Below are positions 6,235-12,956 of a stretch of 13,021 nt of DNA, one piece after another. The DNA is taken from positions 5,399 to 18,419 of the forward strand of contig PAUV01000072.1 of NCBI GenBank assembly GCA_002712845.1, given 5' to 3'. Origin of the DNA: Rhodopirellula sp. GTDB lineage: Bacteria > Planctomycetota > Planctomycetia > Pirellulales > Pirellulaceae. A program made the position numbers and the translations under genes. The notes under the pieces were generated by a model. It did no database searches. It saw only the letters and a program-made list of their open reading frames with translations, and was not told the origin of the DNA. Each line of letters begins with the position of its first letter. Positions within the stretch are counted from its first letter, which is position 1.

Positions 6235-8379
6235 CTATGGTTTTGGTAACCCTGTGGTGGCTTTCTTTTCTTCATCAGTGTTGATTGCCTGATAGACAGT
6301 CCAAGCACGCTTGCGTTGACCATGTGGGTGCTCTTTGGTTGGTAGTGTTCGAAGCCCAAGCTTCAAGCCGCCTTCGTCGGGATGATCAACCCATCGGTGG
6401 TAATGAAAAGATTCGATCCATGGAAAGTCTCGTATCTTCTGCATTGCGTAGTGCAGCGAGCCCGCTTGTCGGTTCTGATCCGCTGCCTCATAGGTTGGAG
6501 TGTGGAATCCTTGCTCACTCAGCAACACACCTCTTCTTGCTCCATTGCTCTGTCGCATTGAACTCTGATTCAGGAAATCGCCCAGCACATGCAGGTTCTG
6601 GATCGTGATCAAGGGACTATCGAAGTGGTTTTCGATGTTCGTGTCCTGCCACGCGGTTTTTGCGAACAGGCTTTGTGGGTAAGGGTGATAGGCGACTCCC
6701 CAAGCAAAGTCACCTTCCTGGCTGGAGTATCGTTGTAACGCAAGCAATGCTTGTTTGGGAGATAATTGTTCCCAACGGTTTGGATTGATGACATTCCAAT
6801 TGTGGGTAAGCGAAATGAAAACGCGGGCGTGCGGATTAAAAGCACGGGCTGAGTTGTGAATCATTCGCATGGATCGATAGTATGTTTCCAGATAGATCTC
6901 GTCGGGTTGTTTTCCCATGTTGGTCCAGACCGGATGATAATCGACTTCATTGTGAGCAATCCAATTGGTGATCACACCTGGTGCTTGATCTGGCGTGCTG
7001 TAACGTTTGGCGATGCGACTGAGCAAATAACCATAGATGGTGGTTCCGCGAGGCGTGCTCATGTTGGGCATGGTATACACGCCACCCTCAGATTCTGGGT
7101 GTTGCAGTACAGCATGTACCTGACTTCGTTTTGTTCTCGGAATCAGAACAATGGCTGTCACGATGATGTCGTGCTGTCTGCAGTGATTGACGAGTTGGTC
7201 TAAAGCGGTAAATGCTGAAGTGTTGAAATAGATCGGTGGACCGGGTGAAGGAATCGCTTCTCGCCCAGGTCCGCCAGAATTGCTGATGAATCGATTGAGC
7301 ACTAGATTTATCGTCACTGCTTTGATGCCTAACTCATGCAGATCCGATTTTGGACCCCGCGAGCTGAAACCACTCAGACCCTTTTGGTTTTTGGGCCGCA
7401 ATGGGGCGTTTGCTGTGACGTTGTTGATCTTGAACTCATTCGCAAAGTGCCGTGCAGACAGGAAGGCATCCTGCTCGTCTTGTCGTTTCGTGGCCTTGAT
7501 ACGCCAGCCGCTATAAAGCCGATCCCGGCTGCCAACCCTTCTTGGCAGAACCACGGAAAACTGATTTTGCTTCAGCTTCAGCGCGGATGGTAGTGTTATT
7601 CCAGCTTCATTGATTTGCACATCAGCGGGATATTCGACGAGTCGAACCGATACCTGTGGTGGGTCACTTGATATTTGTGGTATTTGTCCAGCCAGTGTGA
7701 TCGTGTCCTTTTCAATCAGTACTTTGGTGAACTTTGCTGGGAATGACGCTGCCGCATATTCGCGAATCGCTTTGGCTGATGTTTCCTTTTGTTTTTCCAG
7801 CCTGATTCGATCCGCGGCAAAGTCACGTTCTCGCTGGGTGGGTGGGCGTATTTTGATATTTCGAATTAAAAGTTTTCGATCGGGTCGGAGACCGAGGTCC
7901 AGTCTTATCTGCGTAATCTTGTTGGGTAGTCTTCGTCCTCTGGGAGGGTGAATAGGAACCGCATATTCTCTCCATCCCTCTGCGATAGAAAGGTTGGGTA
8001 AACTCAACTGCATCTTGGGACTGATGGGTGGTCCAATGAACAGTGAGACATTCTCAATACCGTCAGGGCAGAAGTATTCAAACGATAATACTGGTTCACT
8101 GAGTAGCAGGGGTGTTCTCCACTCCCACATGATGAATGGGTCATTCCCTGTTGTGGTTATGCTGAGGCTGCCGTCTTGCCTGACGAACGAAACCTGGTTG
8201 GTCCGCAGCGGTTTGTCGGGAAACGTAATTGATTTGGGCTCGTCAGCTTTCAAAACGTTCAGGCGAAAAAAGCTGTGCTGTGCAAAGAGGCAAAATAGCA
8301 CTGCCAAACAGTTCGCAATTGCTACCGGTTTTTTTTGGTATGTAGTGTGTGTGGCAGTGGTCAGGTTATATTCGTGCAT
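6235..8379 (-). CDS. Secreted DUF5722-like protein, putative TIM-barrel glycoside hydrolase
   Basis: The protein has 714 residues. A basic, then hydrophobic N-terminus (KKPVAIANCLAVLFCLFA, residues 16-33) looks like a signal peptide with a cut near 45. Residues about 55-180 form a beta-rich domain resembling a carbohydrate-binding jelly roll. A charged helix (181-215) and a second small beta domain (about 218-300) follow. Residues about 330-700 resemble the DUF5722 family as I know it. Two Glu sites fit a retaining GH-A-like barrel: E478 in ITNWIAHNEVDYH, where Asn precedes the acid/base Glu, and E622 in GVLLSEQGFH as candidate nucleophile. H565 in YHPYP and the W664 region may line the pocket. 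Activity and substrate are inference; the role would be periplasmic or extracellular polysaccharide breakdown. The ATG at 8379 is the only good start before the signal peptide. An A8 tract lies in codons 15-17. It is convergent with the oxidoreductase and divergent from nth. Confidence 0.8.
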   Translation of the reverse strand: MHEYNLTTATHTTYQKKPVAIANCLAVLFCLFAQHSFFRLNVLKADEPKSITFPDKPLRTNQVSFVRQDGSLSITTTGNDPFIMWEWRTPLLLSEPVLSFEYFCPDGIENVSLFIGPPISPKMQLSLPNLSIAEGWREYAVPIHPPRGRRLPNKITQIRLDLGLRPDRKLLIRNIKIRPPTQRERDFAADRIRLEKQKETSAKAIREYAAASFPAKFTKVLIEKDTITLAGQIPQISSDPPQVSVRLVEYPADVQINEAGITLPSALKLKQNQFSVVLPRRVGSRDRLYSGWRIKATKRQDEQDAFLSARHFANEFKINNVTANAPLRPKNQKGLSGFSSRGPKSDLHELGIKAVTINLVLNRFISNSGGPGREAIPSPGPPIYFNTSAFTALDQLVNHCRQHDIIVTAIVLIPRTKRSQVHAVLQHPESEGGVYTMPNMSTPRGTTIYGYLLSRIAKRYSTPDQAPGVITNWIAHNEVDYHPVWTNMGKQPDEIYLETYYRSMRMIHNSARAFNPHARVFISLTHNWNVINPNRWEQLSPKQALLALQRYSSQEGDFAWGVAYHPYPQSLFAKTAWQDTNIENHFDSPLITIQNLHVLGDFLNQSSMRQSNGARRGVLLSEQGFHTPTYEAADQNRQAGSLHYAMQKIRDFPWIESFHYHRWVDHPDEGGLKLGLRTLPTKEHPHGQRKRAWTVYQAINTDEEKKATTGLPKP

Positions 8380-8380
8380 C

Positions 8381-8386
8381 GAGAAG
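8381..8386 (+). promoter_or_regulatory. Shine-Dalgarno-like site supporting the nth start at 8391
   Basis: GAGAAG lies four bases before the ATG at 8391, a short but workable spacing. It favours 8391 over the upstream GTG at 8349, which would overlap the divergent gene, and over the ATG at 8409, whose nearest purine-rich site (GGAG, 8393-8396) is twelve bases away. Confidence 0.35.
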
Positions 8387-8390
8387 ACAA

Positions 8391-9062
8391 ATGGAGATCA
8401 GTGGGCGAATGAAAAAGCAGGAACGAGCAGTAGTGGTGCGTGAACGGTTGGGTGCATTGTACCCTGACCCACCCGTTCCTTTGGATCATCAGGATGAATT
8501 TACGTTATTGGTCGCTGTTCTGTTGAGCGCGCAGTGCACTGATAAGAAGGTGAATGAAGTCACGCCTGAATTGTTTCGACGCGCTCCGGACCCTCATTCA
8601 ATGCGTCAGTTGGGTGAGAAGAAAATTCTGTCGATTATTCGGCCGATTGGTTTGTCCAGGCAGAAAGCGAAGAGTCTGGCCGGTCTTGCTGCGATGGTCA
8701 TTGAAGAATTTGACGGAGAGGTGCCACAGTCGTTTGAAGGACTTGAGAGTTTGCCTGGAGTCGGTCACAAAACTGCGAGTGTGGTCATGGCGCAGGCATT
8801 CGCAGTCCCCGCATTTCCAGTCGACACGCACATCCATCGCTTAGCTCAACGATGGGGACTTTCCAGTGGGAAAAATGTGGTGCAAACCGAGAAGGATTTA
8901 AAAAAACTTTTTCCTGAGTCCGATTGGAATGACTTGCATTTGCAAATCATCTTCTATGGACGTGAGTATTGCACCGCCCGCGGTTGTGATGGAACCAAGT
9001 GCCCTCTTTGCCGTGAGCTTTATCCGAGGCGACGAACACCGGTGGTTTGGCGTAAGCCGTAA
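8391..9062 (+). CDS. nth: Endonuclease III (DNA glycosylase/AP lyase) with atypical Fe-S cysteine spacing
   Basis: Endonuclease III removes oxidised pyrimidines and cuts the resulting abasic site in base excision repair. The 223-residue product has the family's core: LLSAQCTDKKVN (residues 44-55), the helix-hairpin-helix LPGVGHKTASVV (121-132) with catalytic K127, and PVDTHIHRLAQRWGL (143-157) with catalytic D145. The C-terminal loop should bind a 4Fe-4S cluster. Known bacterial enzymes use C-X6-C-X2-C-X5-C, but here the cysteines are C194, C199, C204 and C207 (C-X4-C-X4-C-X2-C), so four ligands exist in a different arrangement. I prefer the ATG at 8391 because of the GAGAAG before it; the ATG at 8409 would give 217 residues beginning MKKQERAVV and is nearly as likely. 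Only 11 bp separate this start from that of the divergent DUF5722-like gene, so each promoter must lie in or over the other gene's 5' end. Confidence 0.93.
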   Translation: MEISGRMKKQERAVVVRERLGALYPDPPVPLDHQDEFTLLVAVLLSAQCTDKKVNEVTPELFRRAPDPHSMRQLGEKKILSIIRPIGLSRQKAKSLAGLAAMVIEEFDGEVPQSFEGLESLPGVGHKTASVVMAQAFAVPAFPVDTHIHRLAQRWGLSSGKNVVQTEKDLKKLFPESDWNDLHLQIIFYGREYCTARGCDGTKCPLCRELYPRRRTPVVWRKP

Positions 9063-9096
9063 GTCAAATGCGACCACTTCGGGGACTACACGGAGG

Positions 9097-9112
9097 CCAA
9101 CATCGATGTTGG
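9097..9112. other. 16-bp perfect palindrome between nth and proB
   Basis: CCAACATCGATGTTGG is a perfect inverted repeat with no spacer, in the 147-bp gap between the convergent nth and proB genes. With no loop it is a poor RNA hairpin and no T tract follows directly. It could be a binding site for a dimeric protein or chance. The rest of the gap shows only a short T6 run (9162-9167) and no gene. Confidence 0.4.
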
Positions 9113-9209
9113 TGCTGATTTATTTTGAAGCGGCTGGGTGGCTTTGTGAATTTGTGATGCCTTTTTTCTCGACGCAAATCGTTTACGAGTCGCTCGGCGA
9201 ATTGCCAGA

Positions 9210-10373
9210 TCAGGAATTGGGTTGATGTGTCAGCACCAGATTGTCCCGATGAACAACATTTTCATAGGGACGATGGCCGAGGATTTCTGAAATGTTCTCG
9301 CTTGGCTGGCCGAGGATCTGATCGACTTCTGTGGACGGGTAGTTGATGAGTCCACGAGCAATTTCTCTGTTGTGGCGATCCTGAATGGAAACAACACTGC
9401 CTTGTTCATAAGAGCCCTTGCTGTCAGTGATACCGATGGCAAGCAGGCTGCGACCATGTTGGCAGACAGCATCAACGGCTCCATCATCCAGTACCAAGGT
9501 GCCGGTAACACGCGCAGCGCTGCTGATCCAACGGCGCCGCCCACGGATTGATTTTTCAGGAGGCAGAAATAATGTTCCAATGGGCGCGTCTGAAAAGATC
9601 TTGTCCAGAACCTGATCATCTCGACCCGGAGCAATGATCATGCTTTGGCCATGTGAAGTTGCCACTTGGGCAGCTTCAAGCTTACTCGACATCCCACCCT
9701 TGCTGTGGTTGTTTTGCTGATCCTGCGCGAGGGCGAAAACTTTTTCATCGATGGTTTTCACCAGATCGATTCGCTCGCTATCAGGGTGATCGGGTGGCCC
9801 GTCATAAAGACCATCGATATCAGACAAAATGATCAGAATGGCCTCGGGTAGCAGGCCTGCTACCTGCGCTGCCAGACGGTCATTGTCACCAAAAGTGGTC
9901 ATCAATTCAGAAACAGCAACGGAATCGTTCTCATTGACAATGGCAATGGAGTTGTAGGCATGAATCTGAATGAGGGCATTTCGAACATTAAGGTAGGCGT
10001 TTCGCCGTCGCAGATCTTCTGCGGTTAATAGCACTTGCGATGCGTGTCGGCCCATGTTGGCGAGAGACGATTCATAGGCTTGCATCAGATCGGTTTGCCC
10101 AATGGCCGCTACGGCTTGTAATTGTGCCAAGCCGCTGGGACGCTGCTCAAGCCCCAGTTTGCCCATTCCAGCGCCCACGGCGCCACTGCTGACCATTACG
10201 GTTTGACGGCCTGTGTCGGCAATTCGGCAGAGTTGTTCAGCCAGTAGGTCAATTCGGCGACGGTCCAATTTGCCATCAGCCGTCGTGATCACACGGGTGC
10301 CCACTTTTACGACCACGCTGCGGGCGTTTTCGATCGCGGCAAGCCGCAGTGCCTCGGTAGTGGGTGAGTCCAT
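9210..10373 (-). CDS. proB: Glutamate 5-kinase with C-terminal PUA domain
   Basis: ProB phosphorylates glutamate to glutamyl 5-phosphate, the first step of proline synthesis. The 387-residue protein is close to the usual length of the two-domain form. The amino acid kinase domain (about 17-260) has VVKVGTRVIT with K23, VSSGAVGAGMGKLG (61-74), NENDSVAV (147-154), FGDNDRLAAQVAGL (161-174), SDIDGLYDG (184-192) and GGMSSKLEAA (226-235), where K231 matches the conserved ATP-site lysine. The PUA domain follows, starting with GRRRWISSAARVTGTLVLDDGA (278-299). All key residues are present. The ATG at 10373 gives a short lead before the first strand (ARSVVVKVG); no strong Shine-Dalgarno precedes it. 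proA is not next to it in this window, so it is not in a proBA operon here. It is divergent from purF and convergent with nth. Feedback inhibition by proline is known for the family but cannot be judged here. Confidence 0.96.
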   Translation of the reverse strand: MDSPTTEALRLAAIENARSVVVKVGTRVITTADGKLDRRRIDLLAEQLCRIADTGRQTVMVSSGAVGAGMGKLGLEQRPSGLAQLQAVAAIGQTDLMQAYESSLANMGRHASQVLLTAEDLRRRNAYLNVRNALIQIHAYNSIAIVNENDSVAVSELMTTFGDNDRLAAQVAGLLPEAILIILSDIDGLYDGPPDHPDSERIDLVKTIDEKVFALAQDQQNNHSKGGMSSKLEAAQVATSHGQSMIIAPGRDDQVLDKIFSDAPIGTLFLPPEKSIRGRRRWISSAARVTGTLVLDDGAVDAVCQHGRSLLAIGITDSKGSYEQGSVVSIQDRHNREIARGLINYPSTEVDQILGQPSENISEILGHRPYENVVHRDNLVLTHQPNS

Positions 10374-10385
10374 GGATCGACTGGG

Positions 10386-10401
10386 GGAAATGATTTTTTC
10401 C
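10386..10401 (-). other. Weak inverted repeat just upstream of proB
   Basis: GGAAA and TTTCC pair across six bases, 13 bases upstream of the proB ATG on the minus strand. It would lie in the proB leader, where it could affect ribosome access. The stem is only five A/T-rich pairs, so support is weak. No convincing promoter consensus was found in the 218-bp proB-purF gap. Confidence 0.2.
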
Positions 10402-10544
10402 GAACTTTTTAGTGATTTTACTGCCCGTTGCGTGCAAAATGCATTGCCTGCATCAGTTCCATTGTCATGGGGAATCGACGAGCTTGGAAGCCCGCTGTAC
10501 TTTGGGACGCTGTGCGATGCACGATAGCGATTTACTTAGCTTCT

Positions 10545-10565
10545 GCCGGCATTCAAGATGCCGGT
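10545..10565 (+). promoter_or_regulatory. Hairpin in the purF leader
   Basis: CCGGCAT (10546-10552) and ATGCCGG (10558-10564) form a perfect 7-bp stem around the five-base loop TCAAG, extendable by a G-U pair as RNA. It ends 27 bases before the purF ATG at 10592, a place where it could influence translation or transcript stability. It has no T tract, so it is not a classical attenuator. It does not match any purine riboswitch I recognise. Confidence 0.4.
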
Positions 10566-10591
10566 TCCGACTTCAACGGAATACCCTCGAT

Positions 10592-12205
10592 ATGAGCGAA
10601 ATACATCACGAGTGTGGTGTTGCAGCCATTTACCACTTATCCGGTCGTGGTCGCAGTCCGCTTTGCACCGATGATGGGCCACGGCACATTTCCCGGTTGC
10701 TGCCCCGAATGTTGCTGGACATTCAGAACCGTGGGCAGCTTGCTGCTGGTATGACGACGTTCAATCCGGATTGTGCTTCACTGCTCAAAAATCGGAAAGA
10801 TGTTGGAACCGTTACGGAAGTCTTTCGGTTGAATCATCGCGCCAAGGCAGAGGCTCTCATGAAGTCGCTGGCAGGCCGTGCAGCGATCGGGCATGTTCGC
10901 TACGCCACCTGTGGTCAGGATGATCGTAACTATGCACAGCCCTTTGAACGAAAGCACATCCACAAGCGGAAGTGGTTCAGCTTTTGTTTCAATGGCCAAC
11001 TCTCAAACTACGGGATTTTGAAAGAAAGGTTGTTGGCTGATGGGGACCATCATCTGGCACTCGATACCGACACCGAAATTATTCTTCACGAATTCGGTCG
11101 TTTGCTAAGTAAGTCGCAATCCCGCATCGACTGGATCGATGTGTTGCGAAAGACGACTGCCGGATTCGATGGTGCGTACAGCCTCGCCTTGTTGACTGCA
11201 GAAGGCGAGATGATTGTTGCTCGTGATCCATTGGGTATCAAACCAATGTGCTACGTGCACGAGGGGCCCTTGTTTGCCGCTGCCAGTGAAAGTGTTGCGC
11301 TGCTTAATCTTGGCTTTGAGAATGAGCAGATCAAATCATTGCCACCTGGGCATGCAATTGTAATTGATCCGAAAACCGGATTCCGAATGGAACGATTTGC
11401 GCCAGAGCAAAAGCCGGCCCATTGCTTTTTTGAATGGATCTATTTCGCAAATGTTGCCAGCACACTGGATGATCGAAGTGTCTATCTGAGCCGAACCAAA
11501 CTTGGTGTTGAGCTCGCAAATGCTGAACGCGAATTTGGTGGAGTCGATCTCAATTCTGATGACACTATCATTGTGCCTGTACCTGATACGAGTAAAGCTG
11601 CTGCCGATTCGATGGCCTATGAACTATCGATTCCCAGTCGTGAAGGGCTGATCCGTAACCGTTACGCCGGTCGTACCTTCATCGAAGCAGGTCGAGCACG
11701 TAAAGCCAAGGCTGCCACCAAGTACACACCACTAAGAGAAGTACTAAAAGATAAACGTGTCATCCTGGTAGAAGACTCAATTGTTCGTAGCACCACGATG
11801 AACGTTTTGCTCGATCGAATTCGGGAGGTCGGCGGCGCTAAGGAAATACATGTGCGTGTGGCGTGTCCGCCAATCATCGCGCCCTGTTTTTATGGGATCG
11901 ACATGAGTACTGTCGATCAGTTGATTGCCCCCAAGTACTTCACTCCTAATGGTGCGTTGACTGAGGCCAACCAGCAGCGTCTTGCTGATGATCTTGGAGC
12001 AGATTCGTTGAGGTATCTGCCTGTCGAAGCGATTTCACGTGCCATTGGAAAACCGGCAGACCATTTATGCCAGGCATGTGTGACGGGAAACTACCCGACA
12101 ACATGTGGTCAGCACCTGTATCAGATTGCTCTCGATAATCGTGGGTCAAAGATGGATAGTAAACGAACCTATGAGCAGCTTGCTGCTGCATTGTCTGAAG
12201 CGTGA
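10592..12205 (+). CDS. purF: Amidophosphoribosyltransferase (first committed step of purine synthesis)
   Basis: PurF transfers ammonia from glutamine to PRPP, giving phosphoribosylamine. I chose the ATG at 10592 (537 residues) because it leaves a seven-residue propeptide before C8 in HHECGVAA, the N-terminal nucleophile freed by processing; the open frame runs back to 10412 but encodes a Cys/His/Arg-rich stretch unlike PurF. The class II glutaminase domain shows [10 protein letters not shown] (45-54), HVRYAT with R103, and FNGQLSN with N134-G135. The phosphoribosyltransferase domain has [13 protein letters not shown] (326-338), [12 protein letters not shown] (353-364) and the PRPP loop [12 protein letters not shown] (391-402). 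Four cysteines match the Bacillus-type 4Fe-4S cluster: C278, C432, C493 and C496 (LCQAC). Departures from the consensus are N for H in QHRGQ and ED...S for DD...G in the PRPP loop. The protein is somewhat longer than the Bacillus and E. coli enzymes, including extra residues before FNGQ. It stands alone without other pur genes. Confidence 0.94.
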   Translation: MSEIHHECGVAAIYHLSGRGRSPLCTDDGPRHISRLLPRMLLDIQNRGQLAAGMTTFNPDCASLLKNRKDVGTVTEVFRLNHRAKAEALMKSLAGRAAIGHVRYATCGQDDRNYAQPFERKHIHKRKWFSFCFNGQLSNYGILKERLLADGDHHLALDTDTEIILHEFGRLLSKSQSRIDWIDVLRKTTAGFDGAYSLALLTAEGEMIVARDPLGIKPMCYVHEGPLFAAASESVALLNLGFENEQIKSLPPGHAIVIDPKTGFRMERFAPEQKPAHCFFEWIYFANVASTLDDRSVYLSRTKLGVELANAEREFGGVDLNSDDTIIVPVPDTSKAAADSMAYELSIPSREGLIRNRYAGRTFIEAGRARKAKAATKYTPLREVLKDKRVILVEDSIVRSTTMNVLLDRIREVGGAKEIHVRVACPPIIAPCFYGIDMSTVDQLIAPKYFTPNGALTEANQQRLADDLGADSLRYLPVEAISRAIGKPADHLCQACVTGNYPTTCGQHLYQIALDNRGSKMDSKRTYEQLAAALSEA

Positions 12206-12217
12206 GCAAGGATTTGG

Positions 12218-12254
12218 GCAGTGATGTGCTAGCAGTGATGTGCTAGCAGTGATG
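12218..12254. repeat. 14-bp tandem repeat, about 2.6 copies
   Basis: GCAGTGATGTGCTA occurs at 12218-12231 and 12232-12245, identical, and its first nine bases recur at 12246-12254. The unit junction forms the palindrome TGCTAGCA, and within each unit AGCA and TGCT can pair. The array starts 13 bases after the purF stop, outside any gene. Confidence 0.85.
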
Positions 12255-12276
12255 CTCGGGTTGCTGTGGCGAGCAT
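12252..12276. terminator. Possible hairpin between convergent purF and the CinA-like gene
   Basis: ATGCTCG (12252-12258) and CGAGCAT (12270-12276) form a perfect 7-bp stem around an 11-base loop. It starts 47 bases after the purF stop and lies 69 bases beyond the stop of the CinA-like gene on the other strand, so it could serve both 3' ends. Neither strand has a T tract after it, so an intrinsic terminator role is uncertain. Confidence 0.3.
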
Positions 12277-12291
12277 GGGCCCAGACTGCCG

Positions 12292-12333
12292 GTGTGGTAT
12301 CTCACGAGTGAAGTGTGGTACCCCACCAGTGAT
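12292..12333. repeat. Two 21-bp imperfect direct repeats
   Basis: Adjacent units at 12292-12312 and 12313-12333 both begin GTGTGGTA, carry a C-rich centre, and end near AGTGA; 17 of 21 positions agree. Within the first, TCAC and GTGA pair across two bases; within the second, GTGG and CCAC pair across four. They lie directly before the stop of the CinA-like gene in the 139-bp convergent gap, which also holds a 14-bp tandem repeat and a hairpin. They could be a dispersed intergenic repeat family. Confidence 0.6.
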
Positions 12334-12344
12334 TGTTTAACGGT

Positions 12345-12956
12345 TTAGTGGCTTTTGGCATCAGTCAGGGTTACTGTCAAACCAGCAGCGTTCAAAGCCT
12401 GTACTGGGTCCGACGAAATCCGGAAACCGTGTTGGTGCAGTGAATCTTGGAGCGCGATTAAAAATATCTGTTCCGCGATTGATTCTGACACTGCACGTTC
12501 GCTTGGTTGTGCTGCGAAGCAAAGTGACCAACCTCTGCAGATGGCCTCGCATTGGGACGCAACATGGACGCAGCAATTCTGAGGCAATCTTGCATCGGAA
12601 CCAGCAGCGCTCGTCGGCAAGGTTGCTGTTAATGCGATACCGCACGCTTGTTGGGGTGTATTGCTTAATGCCGCTGCTCTGCGATGAGCGGTTTGTGCAA
12701 GTGCTATCGCTGTCTGTTGGGATGCGTAGCCCTCGGTAGGTTCGAAGCCAAGGTATTCTTGAGTTGCGATGCGGGAGTAAGGCACGACAGCTTCTACAAA
12801 GTTGAGTGAGGCACCGGAGCGACGCAGGCAGCGAGAGATTGCCCCTGTGCCGCCACCAGTGACTACCATCGCAATCTGCAATTTGGACAGGCAGAGGTCT
12901 TTGAGAGTGCATGCCCACGCATCTTCAGTCGGTTCGAATTCAATTTTATCTGTCAT
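12345..12956 (-). CDS. Stand-alone CinA C-terminal-like protein (divergent nicotinamide-nucleotide amidase homologue)
   Basis: The 203-residue product resembles the C-terminal domain of CinA, which in characterised members hydrolyses nicotinamide mononucleotide to nicotinate mononucleotide in NAD recycling. Landmarks in order are VVTGGGTGAISRCLRRSGAS (residues 31-50), corresponding to the family's ESCTGG and PGSS stretch; VEAVVPYSRIATQEYLG (54-70), matching the GxVxYSNxxK region; ASQQTAIALAQTAHRRA (78-94); and CGIALTATLPTS (105-116), in place of the usual AVTGIAGP. The catalytic Ser of ESCTGG is not obvious and the glycine pattern differs, so the activity may be altered. A gene symbol is not warranted. 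There is no N-terminal molybdopterin-like domain and no signal peptide, so it should be cytoplasmic. The ATG at 12956 lacks a clear Shine-Dalgarno. An in-frame stop lies 24 bases upstream, so the start cannot be far off. The protein is rich in Ala, Thr and Cys. Confidence 0.7.
   Translation of the reverse strand: MTDKIEFEPTEDAWACTLKDLCLSKLQIAMVVTGGGTGAISRCLRRSGASLNFVEAVVPYSRIATQEYLGFEPTEGYASQQTAIALAQTAHRRAAALSNTPQQACGIALTATLPTSAAGSDARLPQNCCVHVASQCEAICRGWSLCFAAQPSERAVSESIAEQIFLIALQDSLHQHGFRISSDPVQALNAAGLTVTLTDAKSH

Noticed and set aside
6185..6245. Intrinsic terminator between the convergent oxidoreductase and DUF5722-like genes
   Set aside because: The available stems have either a one-base loop or a bulged four- to six-pair arm, and only a short T4 run follows; too weak to call.
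8349..8390. GTG start for nth giving a 237-residue protein
   Set aside because: It would overlap the divergent DUF5722-like gene and add a Trp/Arg-rich stretch unlike Nth; downstream ATGs fit the family length.
8929..9225. Plus-strand ORF of 98 codons at the end of nth
   Set aside because: It lies largely in nth in another frame and runs into the 3' end of proB, with no binding site or recognisable motif.
10412..10591. 60-residue N-terminal extension of PurF
   Set aside because: It is rich in Cys, His and Arg and has no PurF similarity, and it would bury the nucleophile C8, which needs a short propeptide.
10374..10591. Sigma-70 type promoters for proB and purF
   Set aside because: Candidate -35 and -10 boxes either had poor matches or wrong spacing, so none is reported.
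12361..12918. Minus-strand ORF of 185 codons within the CinA-like gene
   Set aside because: It is fully nested in the CinA-like gene in another frame; the Arg/Cys/Ser-rich peptide shows no family features, whereas the 203-residue frame does.
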